Made by a program: the position numbers and the translations under genes. The notes beneath the pieces are model-generated. The model searched no databases, was not told where the DNA came from, and saw nothing but the letters and a program-made list of their open reading frames with translations. Source: SFHK01 sp963618055 (GTDB lineage: Bacteria > Bacillota > Clostridia > Christensenellales > Aristaeellaceae). Taken from it: DNA of 35,678 bases. The stretch spans positions 1-35,678 of the forward strand of contig CAVERI010000024.1 of assembly GCA_963618055.1 (NCBI GenBank), written 5' to 3'. Positions 9,901 to 15,562 of this stretch are shown piece by piece; the stretch's first letter is position 1; the number at the start of each line of letters is the position of its first letter.

Positions 9901-10903
9901 TTTCTCCAACGCCGATTTCGGTTCTCGCCGCCGTAAGCTCAATCTTCGCCGCGCGCGCATCCTCGGCGGACGCTTCCGAACGCTTCTCTTCAATCTGTTC
10001 TTCCGTCGCTTCGGTGGGCGTGGCAATCGGCTCCGCCTCGCTCGTCGCTGCCTCCGCAGGGGACGCAGCCGACTCTGCCTCGTTCTTCTCCGCTTCCGCA
10101 GGCGTCGCGGCCGACTCCACCTCGTTCGTCTCCGCTTCCGCGGGCGTCACAATCGGCTTTGCCTCGTCCGGCATGACTTCGGCGGGCGTCGCTTCAGAAA
10201 CCGTCTCAACGGACGCATTCTCCGCTTCGTCATTGGCCGCGTACACCGTGAGCGTCAGAATTTCAACCTCAAGCTTGCGATTGCTCTTGTCAACATAGGT
10301 ATGCGGCGCGGAAACGCCCTCCATCTTCTTGAGGAAGGCATCAATCGCGTCGTCGGTCATCGGCTTGCCAACCTTCGCCGAAATGAACGCCGTCTTCACG
10401 CCGTCCTCCGTCGCAAACGCGGCCTCCATGCGCTCGTTGCTTCTGCCGACGTTCACGCGCCGGATGGCATACAGAACGCCCCGGGAAATCTCACCATAAG
10501 CCTCCGTCGCGTCCGCGCTCTCATATACCTTCGCGGCACCCGTCAGCTTCACATAGCCCTTGTCAAAAAGGTCGTTCTCCGCAACCGTCTTATCGTAATC
10601 AATGGACGGCTCCGCTGTAGGCTCTGCCGTCGGTTCCGCCGTAGGCTCTGCCGCAGGTTCCGCCGTAGGCTCTGCCGCAGGTTCCGCCGTAGGCTCTGCC
10701 GCGGCTTCCGCCGCAGGCTCTGCCACAGGTTCCGCCGCCGCCTCTTCCTTGACCTCCGTCTCCGGTTCCGGCGTCGATTCCGCCACAGGCGTCACGACGA
10801 TCGTCGGCGTGGGATCAGAGTCAAGCTCTCCCTCGCTGTACACCGGAACGATGGTCATCACCATCATCAGGATCATCAGCCACGAGAATACGCGCTTTTT
10901 CAT
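980..10903 (-). CDS. Giant exported protein with about 33 tandem Ig-like (Big_2) domains and LRR_5 C-terminus
   Basis: A 3307-residue protein. Residues 1-24 form a signal peptide (MKKR, a hydrophobic stretch, then VYSEGE). Next come an Ala-Glu-Pro-Thr-rich stalk (about 30-103), a small domain resembling a bacterial SH3-like module (about 105-225), and a second Pro/Ala/Glu-rich repeat (about 230-310). Then follow Ig-like domains of about 80-90 residues. I count nine successive triplets of three distinguishable domain types, then six more domains, the last four of classic Big_2 type. A non-Big_2 Ig-like domain and one LRR_5 leucine-rich unit (IDTEAF to KNCTKL) end the protein. No LPXTG motif, SLH domain or C-terminal membrane anchor is visible, so its attachment is unknown. 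The likely role is an adhesin or surface fibre. GGAGGGG lies 4 nt before the ATG, and a promoter lies at 10964-10992. Confidence 0.9.
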   Translation of the reverse strand: MKKRVFSWLMILMMVMTIVPVYSEGELDSDPTPTIVVTPVAESTPEPETEVKEEAAAEPVAEPAAEAAAEPTAEPAAEPTAEPAAEPTAEPTAEPTAEPSIDYDKTVAENDLFDKGYVKLTGAAKVYESADATEAYGEISRGVLYAIRRVNVGRSNERMEAAFATEDGVKTAFISAKVGKPMTDDAIDAFLKKMEGVSAPHTYVDKSNRKLEVEILTLTVYAANDEAENASVETVSEATPAEVMPDEAKPIVTPAEAETNEVESAATPAEAEKNEAESAASPAEAATSEAEPIATPTEATEEQIEEKRSEASAEDARAAKIELTAARTEIGVGERILLTAVATDAEDVVLENAAITYASGNAKVVAVSAKGEVSAVAVGEATITASVGSANASIVFTVKAEPSSLTFAPESVMLGEGDTLKLNYALSANSVGEIVKWVSSDEAVATVENGMLTAHKAGTAVVCATLYNGVEGFCAVTVMAEPNDISLNPASMLLKEGEVAELKATFTGDVYGKVEFSVPADSDVVELAAKDGNAVEVRAKRSGKVVVSAKVENRTTGETYTDECEVTVQEAATQIERAVERTELGVGEILKLEPVVKTARGNVLSEAVKVTTSNKAIVAVNGTQIKGVKAGTADITLTTESGYKQTIRYKVFKAPGKVTLSQSKATMAVGDELHLSAKLPTDTRGAITWTCSPADAMTISQDGNGEATFIALNKGTVKLTAKTYNGKSASCTVTITDKATGIFFESEEYSVPENRTLQPTLKYLPEGATGKATYAIVEEEPAGESPVAEINAETGVVTALHEGRAKIQATVGELTAAVWVKVTPAISEIKLPADVRLTIGLGEVYDLKPYAIHRTGEEYADAHITLATSNKKYVAVNGTQVKGVKVGSATITIKEGDCEPLKVKITVVKAPSKVTLSQTAVTVSEGETLKLKAALPSSAGTVRWAVEDAKVLSIESVSADTFTVEIRTLAKGKTRVKATSYDGKRSAMCTITVADAPEGIVFGAAKYEIAQGLTRKAEAVVLPATAKAVVQYEVEDAAIASVDASGNVKALSQGTTKLKATVVNYKNGTAMMISTETEIVVTPPYTEVKVVSERLTAVEGGYELHIGLNETVTLSAEVRDELSALRTEAAVTYATKDKKIATISGAKLKGVKVGRTILKATTENGVESAETITIVVEKAPTAVALDKKTAKLGLGEQLTLTAKITGIKGPLTWTTSNANVAAVEDGVVTAKAVGTATITVSTYNKKTAACKLTVSKLPEAIKLAETQYALYEGQTVTAKGTFEPANSYGTVTFETDDSNVATVDENGKITAVTAGTTRLRASVNGVSAEAEILVKPAAVKLELLNTVEKLGVGEKIALDLQAFDAKDNDITADTTFEVKSANAKIASVTKSDAGIVVKGVKVGKTTITVQAKNGAKLVLTVSVQKAPSAVQIAPESAKLAIGETMQLTGVTKSGETTRFTWKSSAENVATIDENGLVKALAEGETVITAAAFNGKTAACAITVCKVPESLAFAAETYTVAEKHTIPTALTFEPEGAFASGIRYEIDEGGAETAEVDKNGVVKGLRAGEATLRAYYGTLSAETRIIVTPYIDKIALGGGSDEYRATIGVGEIYDLEPMGLSVGGEELDEEAFTLSTSNKRYVAVNGTQIKGVRTGSAKITITSVTDKTIKKTVTITVKKAPTSVTITPAQLTVSENATFELKAATPGTVGAVTLTITKGEGSVIEPLEEGSFRAVAVGEAEVVAKAYNGKTSKPCVVTVRPNATGIELENAEYRLSRGAKLTLAYRLSPENAFGEAVFETVNGNIASVDAKTGVVTGIAVGEAEIRAKVYNHVEEKWYETTAVVSVTEPPEKVVITESRRVVGVGEKLQLNAISTDSDNGEIHAAMTYKSKDSKIAKVSADGTVQGVKKGKTTITVTTTGGAAETVTITVVAAPSKVTLKPSSAKLSIGEQKTLEAAIPSGQSGSVKFTVSPAGIVEVDGNGLVTAKTVGTATVTATTHNGKKAACVVTVTEAPEEIRFSQSVYTVKEGEVLKLTPEMLPAGTYGTPAFELSYDDELALATIDESGSLKGQYSGSVTVKATVKNYNGGADATATCEVLVVPAPRTIELRETRTSIGVKEIVSLEPVAFDARGNEVEATFTLKSSKTAYVQVSGTSVKGVKAGSASVTITANNGIKKSVTIKVVKAPSKVGISRASAVISELDTLRLAAALPTGTQGKITWSSSNPEVAAVDQTGFVTAAAIGKTNIVATAYNGQKATCAVTVLNEPTSVAFSEPKTEQIGEGAKLKKKAELPEDCCGKITYSSYNPYVATVNATTGEVIAKRAGTTRIAATTINRKTGEVFTDTYELEVTPAPVQVVIRQTRAKVGVGETMNLLAEAIDGNSEAVSAGFTYKTSNKAYVTVDANGNVKGIKAGSATITATAYNGKSASVKITVAAAPSSVKLNLSAADVVLTDDLTQQVQLRAAVNTGASGFTWESSDSEIVTVDADGRLTGKALGDAVITVYTFNKKTAKCTVHVKAEPESVTLDSESVAVVEKLSTVLTATLNEGAAGSMSFEAEDATIVALTQQGNKVQVKGLKPGETVVTVKTFNGKTAKCTVTVKPEPENVILSKASVTISVGQTYDMKQLVTLLPDDCMTTYAFATRSSSIAKIDANGIVTGVKIGNTEVKITTHNGKSAILAVKVMAAPKAVTLTVPTKVLYLNEETTATVKLTANSWATWTVTSDHPEVVSVVDVDDVGQVTLKAGGDASAIGQAAITVETDNGLKSSVTIEVRQHVESIELDKHELSLTHYDEAQLTATVLPATAYDKDVLWMSSDPALVTVSQTGTLQAVGYRTSGENTVTISAKTSDGDFVDTCAVTVLPKRVETIALAETEIELEKNRTKTLTATISPAEADDQRIVWDSTDKSVATVDENGVVTAVSNTGTATITATTVDGGKVAECKVTATKVRIVSVSIDPKSFEILQYRKDQLAAKLEPADAEYDSIEWVSLSEEVLSVLADEDARTATIEGLQVGEATVKVAVTDSFGTRVEAECTVIVQPVPVEGVKLDKEVLNLRTSATSSLTQTVLPADAHDQTVAWETDDEEIVKVENGVLTAGTKAGTATITVITNDGGFKAECRVTVYEPLTVTVQANHEKNSTGNTIVWTIETKNLIGEARYDAVTLTKDGTSMAVSRDGNVVKLENAAAGTYELKVQISDLGSEGDTAENASTVIVADSIEFQTDSAQFTYVIKEGAFEDGTDGAAIRLADTSVSLSELTVPKTVNGVAVYRIDTEAFMGMSSLTSVSLPDTVVVIGARAFKNCTKLTKITSY
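10015..10190. repeat. Degenerate 42-bp tandem repeat in the N-terminal stalk of the giant protein
   Basis: About four imperfect copies encode a 14-residue unit of the form ATPAEAEKNEAESA. It is Pro/Ala/Glu-rich, acidic and probably extended. It forms a linker between the SH3-like region and the first Ig-like domain. Copies differ mainly by single codons. Confidence 0.7.
10606..10740. repeat. 12/24-bp tandem repeat encoding an AEPT/AEPA stalk
   Basis: Near-identical 12-bp units, arranged as 24-bp pairs, encode alternating AEPT and AEPA tetrapeptides just after the signal peptide of the giant protein. Such arrays are prone to slipped-strand length change in multiples of four residues, which would keep the reading frame. 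Confidence 0.8.
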
Positions 10904-10963
10904 TGCTCCCCTCCATATTTAAGACGTTTTGTCAGAAAAGCATATTTCTGCCTATTCATAATA

Positions 10964-10992
10964 ATGATACCACATCTTACGGCTTTCTGCAA
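10964..10992 (-). promoter_or_regulatory. Promoter for the giant Ig-like gene
   Basis: On the minus strand, -35 TTGCAG (10987-10992), a 17-nt spacer and -10 TATCAT (10964-10969) with an extended TGg just before the -10. The predicted start of transcription is about 54 nt before the ATG at 10903. Confidence 0.6.
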
Positions 10993-11035
10993 GATATTTC
11001 AAAAACATTTCCAGTTTTGTCCACCGGAGCCATCG

Positions 11036-12364
11036 TCACCCGCCAATGGTAATCCACATGGCCGGACGGTAGCCGAGGTTGTGATGTCCAACATCCGACC
11101 CATAGGTGCTGATGACACCGCCCTGATACACATAAATCGCGTTGCACAGAAACTTGCCGGGAGTGCGCAGCCACCAGAGGCAGTAGGTGCCGTTCAGCGG
11201 ATGAACCGCTTCGCTGTTAGCCACCTTTGTGCGCAGCGCCTTGCGCGATTCGTTTGTAGGCAGATACTCCAGCACCTCGTCAAGGCTCAGGAAAAACACG
11301 TAATCGTCGGTATCGGCGCCGCCGTCAATCCTGTACTCCGGATTATCGGCATTTGTATTATGCGTGAGCAGGATGCGGCTGCGCTCCTCGTCGTTGAACG
11401 CGGTTTTGTAGAATACATCGTTGCACCAGTAGCGCGCGTGCACATAATAGAGATCGTCATCCGTGCCCGTCTTGGTTCCCTTTCGGTTCAGCGGGAGCTT
11501 ACTGGGGTTCACGTCGAATTGTCTCCAGTTCCCGCCGCTGCCTACGTTGTTCGTGGCGTTCGTCGTTCCGATAAGGGATTTTTCCCAGCTGCAATACTTA
11601 TATTGAATCCACGCCGGGTTGAAATAGGATCCCGAGCGAATCACGCGGTCGGTAAGCAACAGCGCCTTTCCGTCCTTCGCGGTGAGCACGCGCCATTCGA
11701 GAGCGTCCTCCGTCTTTTTATCGCCGTCCTGCTCGTAAATGCCCATCAGCAGCTTCGCGCGCACGGGCACGCTTTCTACCTGACCAAGCGTCGTCGTCGT
11801 CCGTTCGTTTTGAATGGTAATCTTCGCGCGGTACGCGCCCGCCGCGGACGGCGTATAGGAAAACTGCGTGTCGGTCGTGTTTTCAAAGGATTCCTTCAGC
11901 TCGTCCCCGTCGTAAATGCGGCAGGTATAGCGGCTGTCTCCGTCCATCGCGCTGTCCACGCTCCACGTGATCGGCAGCCCGGCGCAGCCGTTCTTCCGCG
12001 TGTCGCAGGCAAGGACAAACGCGTCAAAATACTTCACGGGCAGACCGTGCGCCTGCGCGTAGGCGTCCATGCCGCTGTCCATATAGCAGTAGACCGTCAG
12101 GCTGTCGCAGCCCTCGAACGCGGAATCGTCCACCGTTACGTCGCGCGAATAGCAAACGAGCTTTTCCAGCGCCGGACAGCCGGCGAACGCCTCCTCCTCA
12201 ATGCTGCGCACCGTATCCGGCAGCGTCACCTCGGTTATCGCCGTGTTTCCATAGAACGCCCGCGTCCGCACCGTCTCCAGCGTCTGCGCATGCGCGGCGC
12301 CGACGCACAGCAATACAAACAGTGCCGTCAGCGCGACGCGAATGAAAAAGCTCTTGATTCTCAT
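11036..12364 (-). CDS. Exported LRR_5 / DUF6273-type surface protein
   Basis: A 442-residue protein. Residues 1-26 form a signal peptide (MRIKSFFIR, then a hydrophobic core ending AHA before QT). Residues 30-110 are LRR_5 (BspA-like) units such as ITEVTLPDTVRSIEEEAF. About 115-205 is an Ig-like domain resembling the one near the end of the giant protein. About 215-442 is a DUF6273-like domain recognised by WRVL near its start, WWLRTPG, and the terminal GYRPAMWI. DUF6273 has no firmly known activity. I chose the ATG at 12364 because it begins a clean signal peptide and GGAGGAAGAG lies upstream; the frame is open 29 codons further. It lies 102 bp after the SNF2 gene with no clear promoter or terminator between, and 132 bp before the giant gene. 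Confidence 0.85.
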   Translation of the reverse strand: MRIKSFFIRVALTALFVLLCVGAAHAQTLETVRTRAFYGNTAITEVTLPDTVRSIEEEAFAGCPALEKLVCYSRDVTVDDSAFEGCDSLTVYCYMDSGMDAYAQAHGLPVKYFDAFVLACDTRKNGCAGLPITWSVDSAMDGDSRYTCRIYDGDELKESFENTTDTQFSYTPSAAGAYRAKITIQNERTTTTLGQVESVPVRAKLLMGIYEQDGDKKTEDALEWRVLTAKDGKALLLTDRVIRSGSYFNPAWIQYKYCSWEKSLIGTTNATNNVGSGGNWRQFDVNPSKLPLNRKGTKTGTDDDLYYVHARYWCNDVFYKTAFNDEERSRILLTHNTNADNPEYRIDGGADTDDYVFFLSLDEVLEYLPTNESRKALRTKVANSEAVHPLNGTYCLWWLRTPGKFLCNAIYVYQGGVISTYGSDVGHHNLGYRPAMWITIGG

Positions 12365-12466
12365 CAATTCTCTTCCTCCGAAAGCGTCTTTCCGACAATT
12401 CAGACTACCAATTAGACGATCAGAGGGATGGAAAGGTTCGGCGTGTTCCATTTAATTTCCGGTTAA

Positions 12467-15400
12467 TTATTCCAGCAGCTCCATCAGATCCTCGCGAGAC
12501 ATCGTGAGAAGGCCGCCGTTCATATCGCCCGCGGCAAGCTCGGCCAGCAGGCTCTTCTTTTCCTGCAGCTTCAGTATGTTTTCCTCGATGGTATCCTGCG
12601 CGATCAGGCGGTACACCTGTACCTTTCGCGTCTGCCCGATGCGGTAGCAGCGGTCGGACGCCTGATTCTGCGCGGCAAGGTTCCACCACGGGTCGTAGTG
12701 AATCACCGTGTCCGCGCCGGTCAGGTTCAGCCCCGTGCCGCCCGCCTTCAGCGAAATCAGGAACACCTGCACCTCGCCGTCGTTAAAGCGGCGCACCAGT
12801 TCGGCGCGCTCCTTGAGCGGCGTGTCGCCCTGCAGGGTGAAGGACGCGATTCCCGCCGCATCAAGCGCCGCTCGAATGCGCGCCAGCATGCTCGTAAACT
12901 GGCTGAACACCAGCGCGGAATGCCCGGCCTCCTTCAGCTCCGTCACCATGCGCACGCATTCCTCCAGCTTGCAGCTGCCGCCCTCGTAGTTTTCCACGCA
13001 CAGACTCGGGTCACAGCACAGGCGGCGCAGGCGCGTGAGCATTGCCAGAATCCGCATCCGCCCCTCCTGACCATCCGACGACTCCACCTGCTTTTTCACA
13101 TCCCACGCGTAGGCCATATACAGCTTTCTCTGCGCTTCCTCCATGGGAATCACGCGTACCGTTTCCGTCTTGGGCGGAAGCTCGGTCAGAACCTCCTGCT
13201 TCGTGCGCCGAAGGATGAACGGCGCAATCAGCTTTTTCAGAAGCGCGGCCGCCTCGTCGTCGCCGTTCCTCGCCACGGGCGTTTCGATGCGCCGGCGGAA
13301 CTCTTCATATTTATAAAGGTACCCCGGCATCAGAAAATCAAAGATGCTCCACAGCTCGCTCAGGCGGTTTTCAATCGGCGTGCCAGTCAGCGCGAGGCGC
13401 ACATCCGCGCGAAGATCCCGCGCCACGCGCGCGCCCTTCGTCTGATGATTCTTGATATACTGCGCCTCGTCCAGCACGCAGGCGTAATACTCGTTTTCGT
13501 CATGCGCTTCCCCATCGCGTCGAAGCAGGTCGTAGGACGTTACCACAAGGTCGAACTCCTTCGCTCGCTGAATCTGCTCCCTGCGCTCCGCCGCCGTGCC
13601 GCCCAGAAGGCACACGCGCAGCTCCGGCGTCCATTTTGCCGCCTCCGCGCCCCAGTTCAGCACCAGCGACGCCGGGCACACGATCAGCGACGGGCGGTTT
13701 GCACGTCCCTCCTGCTTCAGCGCCAGCAGATACGCCAGCACCTGCACCGTCTTGCCCAGACCCATATCATCGGCCAGAATGCCGCCGAAGCGATACGCGT
13801 CCAGCGTCCGCAGCCAGCGATAGCCCACCTTCTGATAGCCGCGAAGCACGCCCGCCAGCGAGTCCGGCACGTGGAAATCGCTGTCCTCCACGGTGCGGAA
13901 GTCTCGAATCAGCCGCCGGAAGCCGTCGTCGCGCTCGAATTTCAGCTTCTTTTCCTGCTTCAGCACGCCGTCCAGATACATGGCGCGCGACAGCGGAAGC
14001 GAAATTTCCGTCTTCTTCAGCTCCTTGGCGCTCAAGCCCAGTCCATGCGCCACGCGCGCCACGCCGCTGAGATCGTCATCCTGCGCCGAAAGGAAGCGCC
14101 CGTCCTTCAGGCGATAATAGCTGCGCTTTTCGCGTACGGCCTCCAGCAGACCCTCCAGCTCCTCCGGCGGAAACTCCCCTGTGTCCACATGCAGCCGAAG
14201 CACGCTTTCGCCCACCGACACGCCGATCACGGCGGTCTGCGTCCGCTTCACGCGCAGATTGCGCACGCGGTCGGAAACCAGCACCTCGCCCGCCTCGGCC
14301 AGCCGCTCGCTCCCGCCGGTGATAAAATCATAGATTTGCTTTTCGTCCTCAAGGATAAACTGTCCATTGTCGCGGCGGTTAAAATGCCGCGCCAGCGCGT
14401 TCAGCGCGCGCGTCTCCCCGACGGTATCGCGCCGAATCGAGCGCGTCTTCGCGCCCGCCTCGATTTCCCGCTCGCCATACAGAAACGTCGCCCGCGCCGT
14501 CAGATAGCTTCGCTCGGGCGCGTCGATGTAGAACCGCGCCGTCATGCTCTCCGGCAGATAGTCCTCCAGCAGCCCGCCGCCTTCAATCTGCATATGATCG
14601 CGAATTTTCGGATAGACCGCTCCGCAGAACTCCTCCATATTCTTTGGGGAAAAAACAATTTCCGACACGCGGAATGCTTCCAGCATCGGCACCATATCCC
14701 GCTCATAGCTCGCGGGCAGGCGATAAAGCCGCTCATCGATAAGCATATACCGATAATGCTCGCCCTGCAGCAGACGGCATCTCTGCGCCATCCGCATGAG
14801 TATCTGCCCGTCAGGCTCGCTTTTCTCAATCTTCAAATCGAGCTGCGGCGCGCCGTCTGTCAGAAAATAGCCGCTCACCTGCCCGTCCGGCAGAAACAGA
14901 TCGAAAATTTCATCCAGCATATGCCCTTCCAGCGGCACTCTCTGCTTTCTGCCGTATATGCCCTCTGTGCGCGCGAACGCGGCCAGACAGCGCACCAGAC
15001 GCGCGGAACGCTCGTCAAGCGCCTCATAATCGTGCTTCAGCGTCAGCTGCTTTCCGTAGACCACCGTATCCTGCGTCGCAAACGCGTTTACGAACGCGGA
15101 TATATCCTTCACGATATATTGTCTGGCAGCTCCCACCGTAAAGGAAACCTCATCCTTTGAATACGCGTCATCCATTTCCAGCTTCGGGAATACCTGTACG
15201 CTGCCCCGGGCGTTGACGCTGACCGTTTCCCTGTATTTCCGCAAAAGCAACAGCGCCCCCGGCGAGGTCGTCATCATCTCCTTCGGCAGCTTCTCCTCTC
15301 CCCGATAAGCAAACAGCAGGGCGCATACATGCTCACAGCAGCTGCTTTTGCCGCAGGAGCATTGCCCCCAGAGCCTTTTTTCGCGCGAAAGCAGGGTCAC

Positions 15401-15562
15401 ACGCGTCTTATACACCTCGCCATCCCACACGCTGCCGGAAATCTCCGTATATATAAACTCCGACGCCCGCTTCAGCTCCACGTTTCCTTGGCTGAACAGC
15501 TCAAATCCCCTCATGGCCATTTCCCGCGGAAGATGCGTCCAGATTTGATTGTCCAGTTTCAT
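12467..15562 (-). CDS. SWIM zinc-finger SNF2-family DNA-dependent ATPase/helicase
   Basis: A 1031-residue protein. A SWIM zinc finger (CxC...CxH: C68, C70, C76, H78) lies near the N-terminus. A long helicase-associated middle region follows, then the SNF2 motor. The Walker A motif is DDMGLGKT (about 597-604), motif II is DEAQ (about 696), motif III is LALTGTP, and the C-terminal RecA-like lobe has GGTGLNLTGAD and QASDRCYRIGQ (about 965-976). The family translocates on double-stranded DNA and remodels protein-DNA complexes; bacterial members include RapA/HepA-like proteins. The start at 15562 overlaps the stop of the upstream GTPase gene as ATGA, so translation is probably coupled. An upstream extension of the frame lies wholly inside that gene and is rejected. 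Confidence 0.93.
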   Translation of the reverse strand: MKLDNQIWTHLPREMAMRGFELFSQGNVELKRASEFIYTEISGSVWDGEVYKTRVTLLSREKRLWGQCSCGKSSCCEHVCALLFAYRGEEKLPKEMMTTSPGALLLLRKYRETVSVNARGSVQVFPKLEMDDAYSKDEVSFTVGAARQYIVKDISAFVNAFATQDTVVYGKQLTLKHDYEALDERSARLVRCLAAFARTEGIYGRKQRVPLEGHMLDEIFDLFLPDGQVSGYFLTDGAPQLDLKIEKSEPDGQILMRMAQRCRLLQGEHYRYMLIDERLYRLPASYERDMVPMLEAFRVSEIVFSPKNMEEFCGAVYPKIRDHMQIEGGGLLEDYLPESMTARFYIDAPERSYLTARATFLYGEREIEAGAKTRSIRRDTVGETRALNALARHFNRRDNGQFILEDEKQIYDFITGGSERLAEAGEVLVSDRVRNLRVKRTQTAVIGVSVGESVLRLHVDTGEFPPEELEGLLEAVREKRSYYRLKDGRFLSAQDDDLSGVARVAHGLGLSAKELKKTEISLPLSRAMYLDGVLKQEKKLKFERDDGFRRLIRDFRTVEDSDFHVPDSLAGVLRGYQKVGYRWLRTLDAYRFGGILADDMGLGKTVQVLAYLLALKQEGRANRPSLIVCPASLVLNWGAEAAKWTPELRVCLLGGTAAERREQIQRAKEFDLVVTSYDLLRRDGEAHDENEYYACVLDEAQYIKNHQTKGARVARDLRADVRLALTGTPIENRLSELWSIFDFLMPGYLYKYEEFRRRIETPVARNGDDEAAALLKKLIAPFILRRTKQEVLTELPPKTETVRVIPMEEAQRKLYMAYAWDVKKQVESSDGQEGRMRILAMLTRLRRLCCDPSLCVENYEGGSCKLEECVRMVTELKEAGHSALVFSQFTSMLARIRAALDAAGIASFTLQGDTPLKERAELVRRFNDGEVQVFLISLKAGGTGLNLTGADTVIHYDPWWNLAAQNQASDRCYRIGQTRKVQVYRLIAQDTIEENILKLQEKKSLLAELAAGDMNGGLLTMSREDLMELLE

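Noticed and set aside
10015..10740. CRISPR-like repeats
   Set aside because: The repeats are short, contiguous, in frame and encode a Pro/Ala/Glu-rich stalk; there are no unique spacers.
4073..12415. A 2780-codon open frame on the plus strand
   Set aside because: It runs antisense to the giant Ig gene and the DUF6273 gene, has an Arg/His-rich low-complexity product typical of the reverse frame of GC-rich genes, and spans the intergenic promoter. The minus-strand proteins have signal peptides and clear domains.
12698..15160. An 820-codon open frame on the plus strand
   Set aside because: It is antisense to the SNF2 ATPase and lacks any domain or ribosome binding site support.
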